From Fervidicoccaceae archaeon (GTDB lineage Archaea > Thermoproteota > Thermoprotei_A > Sulfolobales > Fervidicoccaceae): DNA of 64,000 bases. Of the stretch, positions 45,718 to 53,709 are shown piece after piece; the first letter of the stretch is position 1, and each line of letters begins with the position of its first letter. The translations under genes and the position numbers were made by a program. The stretch is taken from contig JAVYOA010000009.1 in NCBI GenBank assembly GCA_038734945.1, positions 472,355 to 536,354 on the forward strand, given 5' to 3'. The notes under the pieces are model-generated. The model saw only the letters and a program-made list of their open reading frames with translations. It was not told the DNA's origin and did not search any database.

Positions 45718-45960
45718 TCAAGTATTATTCTCCTTTTTTTCAATCTCCTCAACTATTATTTTCTCTGCTATTCCTCTTCCAAAAGCAACCTGTATTTTCC
45801 TCACCTCAGCTATAATTGGACCATACGAGTTGCGAACTATCCTCATTTCTGTGCCTGGAACTACCCCCAGCCGAAGGAGCTTCGAGAGCACAGCATTTCC
45901 ACCTACTATTTCCAGTACCTTTACTTCCTCTCCTTCCTTAGCTTCACTCAGCCTCTTCAT
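45718..45960 (-). CDS. FeoA-domain protein
   Basis: An 80-residue SH3-like protein: KEGEEVKVLEIVGGN, then LSKLLRLGVVPGTEMRIVRN and VAFGRGIAEKIIVEE. This is the FeoA fold (small beta barrel with the 'LGL.PG..v.v' turn). FeoA assists FeoB or forms the C-terminal domain of DtxR-type regulators; here it stands alone with no feoB nearby. ATG start inside the 3' end of hisS (17-bp overlap), so translation is coupled to HisRS. Confidence 0.8.
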   Translation of the reverse strand: MKRLSEAKEGEEVKVLEIVGGNAVLSKLLRLGVVPGTEMRIVRNSYGPIIAEVRKIQVAFGRGIAEKIIVEEIEKKENNT

Positions 45961-47245
45961 TCTTAAGTTTCAACTCCATCATTTTTATAGACTCTCCAAT
46001 TCCCAGCTCTGCTCTAGACCCACTCTCTCTATCTACTATTGTTACCACTCTACTTTCAGCTTCCTTCTTGCCGAAATATATTGCGTATTTATAGTTCATT
46101 GCGTTCATTCTCTTTTTCTGCTTTTCTGGAGTCCTTCGAAGCAGATCCATCTCAACAATTATCCCCCTTTTCCTCAGCTCCATAGCATAGTTCCATGCTT
46201 CCCTGTATACGGATTCATCGAGAACTACAATGAAGGCCCCATTAATAGCTTCTCTCAGATTTATCAGCTTCCTCTCCAACATTACATCAATTATTCTCTC
46301 TATTCCCAGGCTTCCTCCAGTAGCTGGGAGAGGCTCCCCCTTGAACATTGAGATCAAGTTGTCGTACCTGCCTCCTCCAGAAACCGATCCTGGACTACCT
46401 TCTGTCAGCACAACTTCAAATATTATCCCAGTATAGTAATCCAGTCCTCTCACCAGGCTGAAATCAAACATCGCCTTATCCTTAGAGTAAAGTAGAGACC
46501 CAAGCTGCTCCAGCTCCTCTATATACTTGCTTTGCTCTCCGCCTGCCAAATCTTTTAAAGCATCCCTAACTTCATTCAATTTAGATTTAACGAGCATGGA
46601 TGAGAGCTCATCTATCTGCTCATTTGATAGACCAATTCTAATCAGCTCGCTTCTAACTCCATTTTCCCCGATTTTGTCTAGCTTGTCTATTGTCCTAAGA
46701 ATTGTTAGAGATTGCTGACCAAATTTCTTTTCAACTAACTCTCTCAGCAGTCCTCGATGGTTCACTCTAACAAGATAGTCATTGAGTCCTAGATTTTCAA
46801 GACACATTGAAATAGTGTTTATAATCTCTGCATCCGCTTCAACATAGGGAGAGCCCACAGTATCTATATCAGCTTGCAGAAATTCTCTGTACCTGCCTCT
46901 CTGAGGTTCTTCATGTCTCCATACTAGCGATATTTGGTGTCTCTTGAACGGAAGCTGGATCTCTGGGTGCTGGGAAATGAAGCGAGCCAAAGGTACAGTC
47001 AAATCATATCTCAGAGCATACTCCTTATCGCTGAAAGGATCCTTAAATCTCCATACGAGCTTTTCCTCTGCCTCTGGTCCATATTTGCCTGCTAGTGTCT
47101 CCCAATATTCTAATGATGGGGTATCCATTGGGGGAAAACCAGCAACCTCAAATATTTTCCTAACTCTATCTATAACCTTCAACCTTGCCCTCATCAGCTC
47201 TGGGGGGAAATCTCTAAAGCCTCTTGGGATCTCAGCCTTGCGCAT
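45944..47245 (-). CDS. hisS: histidyl-tRNA synthetase
   Basis: A 433-residue class II synthetase. Motif 1 region: PPMDTPSLEYWETLAGKYGPEAE. Motif 2: ALRYDLTVPLARFISQHP, then SLVWRHEEPQRGRYREFLQADIDTVG. The His-specific loops are LVRGLDYYTGIIFEVVL and GGGRYDNL, and the C-terminal anticodon domain follows (FIVVLDESVYREAWNYAMELRKRGI). ATG start. Upstream, a broken gene fragment ends 12 nt before this start. Confidence 0.95.
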   Translation of the reverse strand: MRKAEIPRGFRDFPPELMRARLKVIDRVRKIFEVAGFPPMDTPSLEYWETLAGKYGPEAEEKLVWRFKDPFSDKEYALRYDLTVPLARFISQHPEIQLPFKRHQISLVWRHEEPQRGRYREFLQADIDTVGSPYVEADAEIINTISMCLENLGLNDYLVRVNHRGLLRELVEKKFGQQSLTILRTIDKLDKIGENGVRSELIRIGLSNEQIDELSSMLVKSKLNEVRDALKDLAGGEQSKYIEELEQLGSLLYSKDKAMFDFSLVRGLDYYTGIIFEVVLTEGSPGSVSGGGRYDNLISMFKGEPLPATGGSLGIERIIDVMLERKLINLREAINGAFIVVLDESVYREAWNYAMELRKRGIIVEMDLLRRTPEKQKKRMNAMNYKYAIYFGKKEAESRVVTIVDRESGSRAELGIGESIKMMELKLKNEEAE

Positions 47246-47257
47246 ATCAACTTTCCC

Positions 47258-47507
47258 TTACTCTCTGAAATTTATTGTAATGTTAATAAACTCTGGGTTT
47301 TGAGCTATTTTTTCAAATATACCTGCATAGCTCTTGGGTTGCGCCAATCTAGAACTCATCACGAGCTCATAGAGCTTTCTTCAGACACCCTCTTTCCTCA
47401 AGGTGAATCAGCTCCAAGCCCTCTTTAGCCAATTAAAAAGCCTTTTCGCTCGAGAAAACCTTTTCATCTGAAGGTACAGGTTTATGGTAGCTTTTAGCTC
47501 CTATCAT
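47258..47507 (-). pseudogene. recently broken small gene upstream of hisS
   Basis: Reading the minus strand from ATG 47507 gives MIGAKSYHKPVPSDEKVFSS and four more residues, then a TAA (47433-47435). The same frame continues LAKEGLELIHLEERGCLKKAL to a TGA at 47367-47369. Shifting one frame at about 47372 gives YELVMSSRLAQPKSYAGIFE, continuing to a stop at 47258-47260. Joined, this is a coherent ~80-residue protein with natural composition, broken by one nonsense codon and one frameshift. I do not recognise the family. The last piece alone (from ATG 47359) is a 33-codon frame. Confidence 0.5.
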
Positions 47508-47808
47508 TCTCAGCTCACATTATATGCATTCGTATTTCCGCTTATTTCGGGCATTGATGATCCTAAACCTGGATATCTATTGCTTGTCTTCCCTTGAAGT
47601 CATTGTCTTTGATTTGTATGCCATGAAGGACTCTATATGCTCCAGTAGCTATTCGCACCGAAGGCTTCCAGGATGCAAAATGGAGTCTGAATGGAAAGTG
47701 CAACTATAAAAAAGAGATCTTAAATAAACAGGATATGAAACAATATATTCTAAAATTTGGAAGGATCTCTTGGACGTTCATGTGAGAATTGAGTCAAGGT
47801 GATCGAAA
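47508..47808. other. intergenic, no gene seen
   Basis: No supported gene. A 61-codon plus-strand frame (47524-47709) has mixed composition and no ribosome site. A TATA-like AACTATAAAAAAG near 47705 and an AGGTGAT ribosome site just before 47809 belong to the downstream gene. Confidence 0.5.
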
Positions 47809-48081
47809 ATGGGTATTAAGGAGCCACAGCAACCAACACAGGCTACGGAAAAAGATAAATGGATTCAAAAGATGCTTCGCTCAGCAAGGACATATCACAA
47901 GCTTTGTCCATATTATGATAAAAAAACTCAGCAGTGCTTTATTAAGCTCGGGGAGGACTGCGATAGGGATGGGAAATATGATACCTGCCAGGTCTTCATG
48001 GACTTCCTGTCATCGAAGTATGATGAGTACGCATCAAAGGGTAGAAGCCTTCCTGTTGACTTTTTAGATATTACACATTGA
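47809..48081 (+). CDS. conserved archaeal hypothetical protein with four Cys
   Basis: A 90-residue protein of unknown function. The core reads YHKLCPYYDKKTQQCFIKLG, then EDCDRDGKYDTCQVFMDFLSSKYDEY, with Cys at about residues 33, 43, 50 and 60. I recall similar 'CPYY...C.....C....YDTC' proteins in other Thermoproteota. The four Cys suggest a metal site or disulfides. ATG with AGGTGAT ribosome site; monocistronic or leading the next gene. Confidence 0.7.
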   Translation: MGIKEPQQPTQATEKDKWIQKMLRSARTYHKLCPYYDKKTQQCFIKLGEDCDRDGKYDTCQVFMDFLSSKYDEYASKGRSLPVDFLDITH

Positions 48082-48162
48082 TCTCGCGCCTCATGAGCAA
48101 GAGAGAGAAGCTAATGATCATGTATTCAATTGGTTTAAATGGAGGGGAAGAGGAGAAAAATA

Positions 48163-48813
48163 ATGAGTGAGTGGATTGCTATTCTCGACTACGATATGAC
48201 CATAGTTGACAGCCTGAAAATATTCTATAGAGTTTACAACGATCTTCTCAGGAAGTACTTCGGGGAGGAAGTAAGTATTGATGAATTCAGAGAGATGTTC
48301 TGCAAAAATACAATAGATGAATACAAAACTTACCCCCCCAGTTTTTGGGAAGAATTCAAGCAGTTATATAGAGCCATGCATCCAAGCGAGATCTCTCCCA
48401 TGCCAGGGCTGGGAAATTTCCTGAAAGTTCTTGAAAAATTGGGAATGGAGGCCTATATCATAACTGGGAGAGGGGTAGAGCCGCAGGATATAGAAAGGGA
48501 ACTCCGCTTTCTGAACATAGAAAAATTCTCGGGGAAGATAAGGACGCTTAAAGGCTCTGGAGGAGAGCATCCATTTGACAAGACAGAGGAAGTTAGAAAG
48601 CTCCTCTCTGAAAAGAAGGAATACAAATGCATAATGTTCGGCGACTATGCAGATGATATAATAGCAGCTAAGAAGAATGGCTGCTTGGCAGTGGGCATTA
48701 CGAATGGCTGCAAGTCCCCAGAATATTTCAAAAGAATGGGGGCAGATTACGTTATAAAAGATTTGGAAGAAGGAGCTGAGCTTGTTAATAGGATTGTGAT
48801 CCTTCCTCCCTAG
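48163..48813 (+). CDS. HAD superfamily hydrolase
   Basis: A 216-residue phosphatase-like protein. HAD motif I is LDYDMTIVDS (about residues 6-15, nucleophile Asp then DxT), motif II ITGRG, and motif III/IV the Lys followed by MFGDYADDIIAAKKNGC. The alpha-helical cap lies between. It resembles phosphoglycolate-phosphatase-like members; the substrate is unknown. ATG 48163 is chosen because GAGGAG precedes it; an ATG at 48139 lacks a ribosome site. Its 3' end overlaps the convergent wHTH gene by 29 bp. Confidence 0.8.
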   Translation: MSEWIAILDYDMTIVDSLKIFYRVYNDLLRKYFGEEVSIDEFREMFCKNTIDEYKTYPPSFWEEFKQLYRAMHPSEISPMPGLGNFLKVLEKLGMEAYIITGRGVEPQDIERELRFLNIEKFSGKIRTLKGSGGEHPFDKTEEVRKLLSEKKEYKCIMFGDYADDIIAAKKNGCLAVGITNGCKSPEYFKRMGADYVIKDLEEGAELVNRIVILPP

Positions 48814-49108
48814 CTGAGAGAATAAAATATTTCCCCTTTGATGAATTCACTATCTTGGCCTTTCTCAGCGAATTTACAATCTTTCTAATTTTCTCCTCGC
48901 TGGCCATAGTTTTCAGCTCTGAATGGATCTCCTTTATGGTTACCTGGCCCCTACTTTTAATTATGTTCAATATAATCTCCGAGAGCTTATCCTCATGAGG
49001 AGTGACCATCACTACTATATCCTTGGACTCATAGATGACTTCTTGACTTCCACTGCGGAATTTCTGCCTAACTTCCAATATCCCACACCTAATATATATT
49101 TTGAGCAT
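48785..49108 (-). CDS. small winged-helix protein
   Basis: A 107-residue protein. The N-terminal ~45 residues are beta-rich (IYIRCGILEVRQKF...YESKDIVVMVTP). The C-terminal part is a winged helix: LSEIILNIIKSRGQVTIKEIHSELKTMASEEKIRKIVNSLRKAKIV, then KGKYFIL as the wing. Probably DNA-binding or part of a larger complex; no family recognised. Divergent from argF, sharing a 38-bp gap. Confidence 0.6.
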   Translation of the reverse strand: MLKIYIRCGILEVRQKFRSGSQEVIYESKDIVVMVTPHEDKLSEIILNIIKSRGQVTIKEIHSELKTMASEEKIRKIVNSLRKAKIVNSSKGKYFILSAREEGSQSY

Positions 49109-49146
49109 GCAATAGATAAAAGGAAAAAGGCAAGGAGGAGAAATAG

Positions 49147-50088
49147 ATGGATCCCAGGAAATTGAAGGGTAGAGATTTTCTTTCTATAAATGATTTCACC
49201 GAGCTGGAAATGAGATATGTAATCGATACTGCCCGCGAGCTGAAGAGGTTATACTACATGGGAAAGAGAAGGGTTAACCTTCTGAGAAACAAAGTTCTCT
49301 TCCTCATATTTCAGAAACCTAGCACGAGAACAAGACTCAGCTTTGAAATTGCCATGAAGCAGCTGGGAGGAGAGGCAATTTATTCTGGATGGAATGAGCT
49401 TCAGCTTGGAAGGGGTGAGGAAATATCTGATACTGCCCGCGTTCTCTCCAGATATGGGGACGGGATCGTGGCAAGAGTCTACGGACAGGAAAGTCTAGAG
49501 GAGCTGGCAAAATATGCAGAGATCCCAGTCATAAATGCGCTGAGCGATCTAGAGCATCCAGTGCAGGCTCTATCCGATATGATGACTATCGAGGAAGTCT
49601 TTGGAAAATTGGAGAACATAACAATATCCTTTGTTGGAGATGGAAGAGATAATGTTCTGAACAGCCTCATGATTTCCTCTCTCAAGCTTGGAGCAAATTT
49701 CAGAATAGCCACCCCAGACGAGCTGAGCCCGCTAGAGAGCTATGTAAAAATTGCCTCGGAAATAGCTGATGATAAGGATCTGGAGTTCTTCATTACTAAC
49801 GACCCTAGAGAGGCTGTCGATGGAGCAGATGTCGTATATACGGATACTTGGGTCAGCATGGGGAAGGAAGAAGAGGCCAGTAGAAGAAAAAGCATTCTGG
49901 CACCCTATCAAGTCAACAGCGAACTCTTTTCTCTGGCAAACGAGAAAGCAGTATTCATGCACTGTCTGCCTGCTCACAAGGGAGAGGAAGTTTCCAGGGA
50001 TGTCTTTGAATCAAGCAGGAGCATTGTATGGCAGCAGGCTGAGAACAGATTGCATTTGCAGAAAGGTCTCCTTTCCATTCTCATCTGA
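49147..50088 (+). CDS. argF: ornithine carbamoyltransferase
   Basis: A 313-residue enzyme that makes citrulline from carbamoyl phosphate and ornithine. The carbamoyl-phosphate motif is KPSTRTRLSFE (about residue 57, STRT), followed by HPVQAL (about residue 138), the ornithine loop DTWVSMGKEEE and HCLPAHKGEEVS (about residue 275). HCLPA and SMG loops distinguish it from aspartate transcarbamylase. ATG start; its stop lies within the left arm of the bioY inverted repeat. Confidence 0.94.
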   Translation: MDPRKLKGRDFLSINDFTELEMRYVIDTARELKRLYYMGKRRVNLLRNKVLFLIFQKPSTRTRLSFEIAMKQLGGEAIYSGWNELQLGRGEEISDTARVLSRYGDGIVARVYGQESLEELAKYAEIPVINALSDLEHPVQALSDMMTIEEVFGKLENITISFVGDGRDNVLNSLMISSLKLGANFRIATPDELSPLESYVKIASEIADDKDLEFFITNDPREAVDGADVVYTDTWVSMGKEEEASRRKSILAPYQVNSELFSLANEKAVFMHCLPAHKGEEVSRDVFESSRSIVWQQAENRLHLQKGLLSILI

Positions 50089-50171
50089 AATCGTTTCATT
50101 TAATAACCCTTAAAATATGATTTTTTTGCTGATTTTCAGCTAAGAAAAATGCATTACTTTGAAACGATTTC
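50087..50171. promoter_or_regulatory. 12-bp perfect inverted repeat spanning the bioY promoter
   Basis: GAAATCGTTTCA (50087-50098) and TGAAACGATTTC (50160-50171) are perfect complements with 61 bp between. A TATA-like CTTAAAATA lies between them. The right arm ends 1 nt before the GGTGA ribosome site of bioY if it starts at ATG 50182. A BirA with a helix-turn-helix is encoded in the same cluster, so these may be two half-operators or a loop site. Read-through RNA could also fold as a long-range hairpin. Confidence 0.45.
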
Positions 50172-50181
50172 GGTGAAACTC

Positions 50182-50826
50182 ATGCGCTCATTCCTACCAA
50201 GAGCTTCAATCCTCTCTCTTTCAGTTGCGCTGATAGCTCTTTCTGCCCAAATAAAATTCAACCTGGGACCTGTGCCATATACAATGCAGAATATGGGAAT
50301 CACAATAGCTTCCCTCCTTCTTCCGCCGTTGGATGCATTAATGAGCGTCCTCATTTATATCTCCCTCATAGCTATTGGACTGCCACTTGCTTCAGGAATG
50401 AGAGGAGGGATTTCCGTTCTCATAGGATATACTTCAGGATATATTTGGGGGTTCGCTATTTCTGCTCCTCTCATGTCAATGCTTTCAAGGGCCTATTTAA
50501 AAAGGAAGAAGATCCCTCTGAGAAGCATAGGAAAGAGAGAGGCAGCAGCTCTCCTTCTGATCTCAGTGCTTTCATTTATTCCAACATACTTACTGGGATA
50601 TCTCGTTTTCCTCAGATATGCTGTTCCTAGCTCTTCCCTCTATCTCTGGAGCTCCAATGTGGCATCAAGCATTGGTTTCTCATCAGAAAACATATACCTC
50701 ATGATCTTTGCTGCCTCAGTTCTCATTTTTCTCCCCCAGGATGTTCTGATGGATCAAACTATTGGAATAGCGCTGGCGAAGGAGATCGATCGCTTTCTGC
50801 ATGAGAGGGGTATTGAATGGGAATAA
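50182..50826 (+). CDS. bioY: biotin transporter S-component BioY
   Basis: A 214-residue membrane protein with about six hydrophobic segments. The BioY signature is FNLGPVPYTMQNMGITIASLLLPPLDALMSVL, then GLPLASGMRGGISVLIGYTSGYIWGF (as in 'GPVPFTLQ' and 'GLPVF..G..G...L.GPTGGY.W'). It binds biotin at high affinity and is energised by the adjacent ECF proteins. ATG 50182 is chosen: GGTGA lies 4 nt upstream and the N-terminus then matches family length. The longer start at ATG 50149 has no ribosome site. Confidence 0.88.
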   Translation: MRSFLPRASILSLSVALIALSAQIKFNLGPVPYTMQNMGITIASLLLPPLDALMSVLIYISLIAIGLPLASGMRGGISVLIGYTSGYIWGFAISAPLMSMLSRAYLKRKKIPLRSIGKREAAALLLISVLSFIPTYLLGYLVFLRYAVPSSSLYLWSSNVASSIGFSSENIYLMIFAASVLIFLPQDVLMDQTIGIALAKEIDRFLHERGIEWE

Positions 50827-52076
50827 ATGGAATAGAGGCAAGAGAACTATCAATATCAGCGAAGAGAAGGAAAATACTCGAGAACATAAATTTTGAAGCT
50901 AGTCAGGGAGAGCTAGTAGTTATCAGCGGACCGACTGGAAGCGGAAAATCTACGCTCATGAAGGCGATAGGAGGAATACTTTACAGCGTATACAGCGGAT
51001 TCGATGTGTCAGGAAAAATATCTGTTTTTGGTTTGAATCCTGAAAATGCTCTAAAGAGAGGATTTATTTCCTATGCTCCACAGGACTCCAGGAGCTTCTT
51101 CATTGGCAGGAATGCTCTAGAAGAACTTGAGTATCATGGCATTAATTGGAAAGAGATCTCCTTTCCAGAAGAAAAGCTGCTCATTCCAATTAGGAATCTC
51201 TCTGCTGGAGAGCAGTACAGGCTCATAGCTGAGATCTCATTTGCTGCCAAGAAGAAAGTCATAATGCTGGATGAGCCCTCCGCCTTTCTTGACTCAGAAA
51301 CACTGAGCAGAATTCTAAGCATTGTTAAGGAAAAAAGCAGAGAGGAAAGGTCAATTGCTCTTATCTCTGACCACAGAGTGGAGGGCTCAACAATCGGAGC
51401 TGATAGGAAAATTGAGCTTGGAAGCCCACAAGTTAGCTGCAATAGGCCAGACCTATCCTCATGGATGAACAAGAAAAAGGGCGGGAAAATAGCTTTGAGA
51501 GATTTTTCCTTGAAAAAGGGAAACAAGATCATTGCGAGAGGAATAGAGTTTGAGGTTGGAGAGGGGGAAATAGCAGCTCTTCTTGGTCCGAACGGTTCGG
51601 GAAAGAGCAGCTTGCTGAGGGAAATCGCGATTGCTTCCTCCAGAAATGCAAAAAATGAAGTTATAACAAGCGGAAGGGTTTTCTACATAGCAGAGTCTCC
51701 TCTTTATCCCTTTGCAGAGTCAACAGTGATTGGAGAGATAAGAAGATGGAAAAGAAAAAATTGGGAAAATGGAGGTATGGAGGAAAAAATTCTGCAGGCC
51801 TTCAATCTCCATGAGCTCTCTCAGCTGCTCCCATTTTCTCTAAGCATTGGGCAGTCCAGGGCTCTCTCAATTGCTTCATCAATACTTGCCGAACCAGATA
51901 TATTGATCATAGATGAGCCATCCTTGGGACTAGACAGGTGCCTATTCGAAGCAGTAATCGAGTACTTGGAATCATTCAGGAGCTCTGGAGGAACAGTTCT
52001 TATGGCAACCCACGATCCAAGGCTTGTCTCCATTTCTGACAGGAAAATATACATGGAGAGCTTTCTGGTGAGATAA
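50817..52076 (+). CDS. ecfA: fused double ECF ATPase
   Basis: A 419-residue protein with two ABC ATPase domains in one chain. The N-terminal half has Walker A GPTGSGKST (about residue 37), signature LSAGEQYR, Walker B VIMLDEPSAFLD and switch ISDHR. The C-terminal half has GPNGSGKSS (about residue 260), LSIGQSRA, ILIIDEPSLGLD and MATHDP. Most ECF transporters use two separate ATPases, as in the thiamine-type system here at 9.3-10.8 kb; this one is fused. ATG start, overlapping the bioY stop by 10 bp. Confidence 0.9.
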   Translation: MGINGIEARELSISAKRRKILENINFEASQGELVVISGPTGSGKSTLMKAIGGILYSVYSGFDVSGKISVFGLNPENALKRGFISYAPQDSRSFFIGRNALEELEYHGINWKEISFPEEKLLIPIRNLSAGEQYRLIAEISFAAKKKVIMLDEPSAFLDSETLSRILSIVKEKSREERSIALISDHRVEGSTIGADRKIELGSPQVSCNRPDLSSWMNKKKGGKIALRDFSLKKGNKIIARGIEFEVGEGEIAALLGPNGSGKSSLLREIAIASSRNAKNEVITSGRVFYIAESPLYPFAESTVIGEIRRWKRKNWENGGMEEKILQAFNLHELSQLLPFSLSIGQSRALSIASSILAEPDILIIDEPSLGLDRCLFEAVIEYLESFRSSGGTVLMATHDPRLVSISDRKIYMESFLVR

Positions 52077-52733
52077 ATGCACAGCATTGTTGATTCTCTC
52101 TTCTCCCCAAGCAGGAGAAGAAGAGTGGATCCGATCTTTATGCTATCAGCCAGCATCATCTATTCCATAGCAATTTTTCTCCTTCCATTAAAATGGCTGA
52201 TCATCGTTTCTTCCTCATCATTGATTCTTCCGCTGCTCTCTGGTGCTTCTATATCTGCAACTCTCATAGCAACACTTTTCCCCTCATTTGTCTATGTTCT
52301 TTTGGGTTCATCGATTCAGCTGTTCGCGCTAAAAAGCATTGAGATTTCCTATTTGTATTTGAACTTTTTCAGATTGCTTGCTCTGAGCTCATTTTCCATT
52401 TTCTATATAAAGCTCTCAGATATACCAAGAACAATCAGAGGGCTTTCAAGATTGTCGAGGGAAATCGCACTGTCTACTGCAATGTCAATTAAGCTGATAT
52501 ATGAGGGCAGCTGGCTCATGGCTGAGCTCTATGAACTTGAAAAAATAAATAATCAATTCGAGAGAAGTCTGAGAGTGAGGGCAGGAGGACTGTTGCAATT
52601 CTCAAGGGCTCTGCTCTTCAACCTCCTCAATAGTGCAATCTTTTCAATGGAGGCGGCAGCATCCCTTTTTCCTAAATTATTTGAAGAGGCAGGTCGAGCA
52701 AAAGATGAGCAAGCTATCGAGGACAAACATTGA
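52077..52733 (+). CDS. ecfT: ECF transporter transmembrane subunit EcfT (biotin system)
   Basis: A 218-residue membrane protein with about four N-terminal hydrophobic segments (FMLSASIIYSIAIFLLPLKW...) and a C-terminal amphipathic coupling region. The EcfT helix with a small Arg motif is seen as ERSLRVRAGGLLQFSRALLFNLLN. It is more diverged than the copy at 8.7-9.3 kb; the call rests partly on context, between the double ATPase (its ATG follows that gene's stop directly) and birA. Confidence 0.75.
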   Translation: MHSIVDSLFSPSRRRRVDPIFMLSASIIYSIAIFLLPLKWLIIVSSSSLILPLLSGASISATLIATLFPSFVYVLLGSSIQLFALKSIEISYLYLNFFRLLALSSFSIFYIKLSDIPRTIRGLSRLSREIALSTAMSIKLIYEGSWLMAELYELEKINNQFERSLRVRAGGLLQFSRALLFNLLNSAIFSMEAAASLFPKLFEEAGRAKDEQAIEDKH

Positions 52734-53670
52734 GATTTTCAAACTGCTCCTAGAAAGGGGCAAACTATCGGGGGAGGCCTTGTCTAGAGAGCTCGGGATA
52801 TCTAGAGCTACAGTGAGCCGAAGGGTTAAGGAGCTAAATGAAAACGGCTTTTTCATCAATGCGGATGATGAGGGCTACTCTGTCCCCTCCAATGAATTGC
52901 TATTGTTCCTAAATAATTTCCTTGGAAAAATGAGGGCTTCTCTTCAATACAGGGCTGTGCTCCTCGATTCATGCGACAGCTCACAGGACCTTGCAGAGGA
53001 TATGGCAAGAAGAGGTGCTGAGGAAGGAAGCTTCGTGATTTGTGGAGAAATAAAGAGCGCAAGAGGCAGGCTTGGGAGAAGGTGGATCGCGAATCGAGGA
53101 GGACTATGGCTCTCCCTCATTCTGAAGCCAGGCTTCATCGAGGGTATACATCTAATTTCACTAGCGCTTGGAGTTTCCTTTGCCCAGGGGATAGAGGAAG
53201 TGCTTGGAGTGTCGCCCAAGCTTAAATGGCCCAATGATATAATGATAGCAGAAAGGAAAGTTGGAGGCATTCTGGTTGAAGCAAAGGTGGATCCTGATGG
53301 TTTTGCTTATGCAATTGCTGGCGTGGGAATAAACGTTAACAATGATATAGAACCCTTTTTGAAGCAAGAGGCAGCCTCCCTTAAGAACATTGTAGGGAGG
53401 GAAGTACCAATTATTCCCCTATTGGGAAGATCTCTCTATCTATTCAGCCAGAAATATGAGAATCTGAAGGCTAAGAGGACCCAGGAAATTATTCTCCAAT
53501 GGAAAGCAATGTCCATGACATTGGGAAGGAGAGTGAAAGCCATTTTCAAGCCAGACGATGCTAAGGAAGGGATAGCTGTTGACATCGCTTCAGATGGCTC
53601 TCTCATTCTTCAGCTGGACAGTGGTGAGAAGGTGAGAATCTATGCAGGAGACATTGTACATCTTAGGTAA
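52705..53670 (+). CDS. birA: BirA: biotin-protein ligase with HTH repressor domain
   Basis: A 321-residue bifunctional protein. An N-terminal winged HTH (SKLSRTNIEIFKLLLERGKLSG, with helix-turn-helix SRELGISRATVSRRVKELNENGFF, about 22-47) is followed by the ligase domain: ARGRLGRRWIANRGGLWLSLIL (biotinyl-AMP site, about residue 115), KLKWPNDIMIAERKVGGILVE, GVGINVNND, and a C-terminal SH3-like domain. It attaches biotin to carboxylase subunits and, by analogy with bacterial BirA, may repress bioY. ATG 52705 lies in the ecfT end with GAGG upstream. Confidence 0.92.
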   Translation: MSKLSRTNIEIFKLLLERGKLSGEALSRELGISRATVSRRVKELNENGFFINADDEGYSVPSNELLLFLNNFLGKMRASLQYRAVLLDSCDSSQDLAEDMARRGAEEGSFVICGEIKSARGRLGRRWIANRGGLWLSLILKPGFIEGIHLISLALGVSFAQGIEEVLGVSPKLKWPNDIMIAERKVGGILVEAKVDPDGFAYAIAGVGINVNNDIEPFLKQEAASLKNIVGREVPIIPLLGRSLYLFSQKYENLKAKRTQEIILQWKAMSMTLGRRVKAIFKPDDAKEGIAVDIASDGSLILQLDSGEKVRIYAGDIVHLR

Positions 53671-53709
53671 TCTGAGAATATTTTCAATGTGGGGAGAGGA
53701 CCAATAGAT

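Noticed and set aside
45643..46351. Long plus-strand frames over porB end, feoA and hisS
   Set aside because: Ser/Leu/Phe-rich shadows of minus-strand genes.
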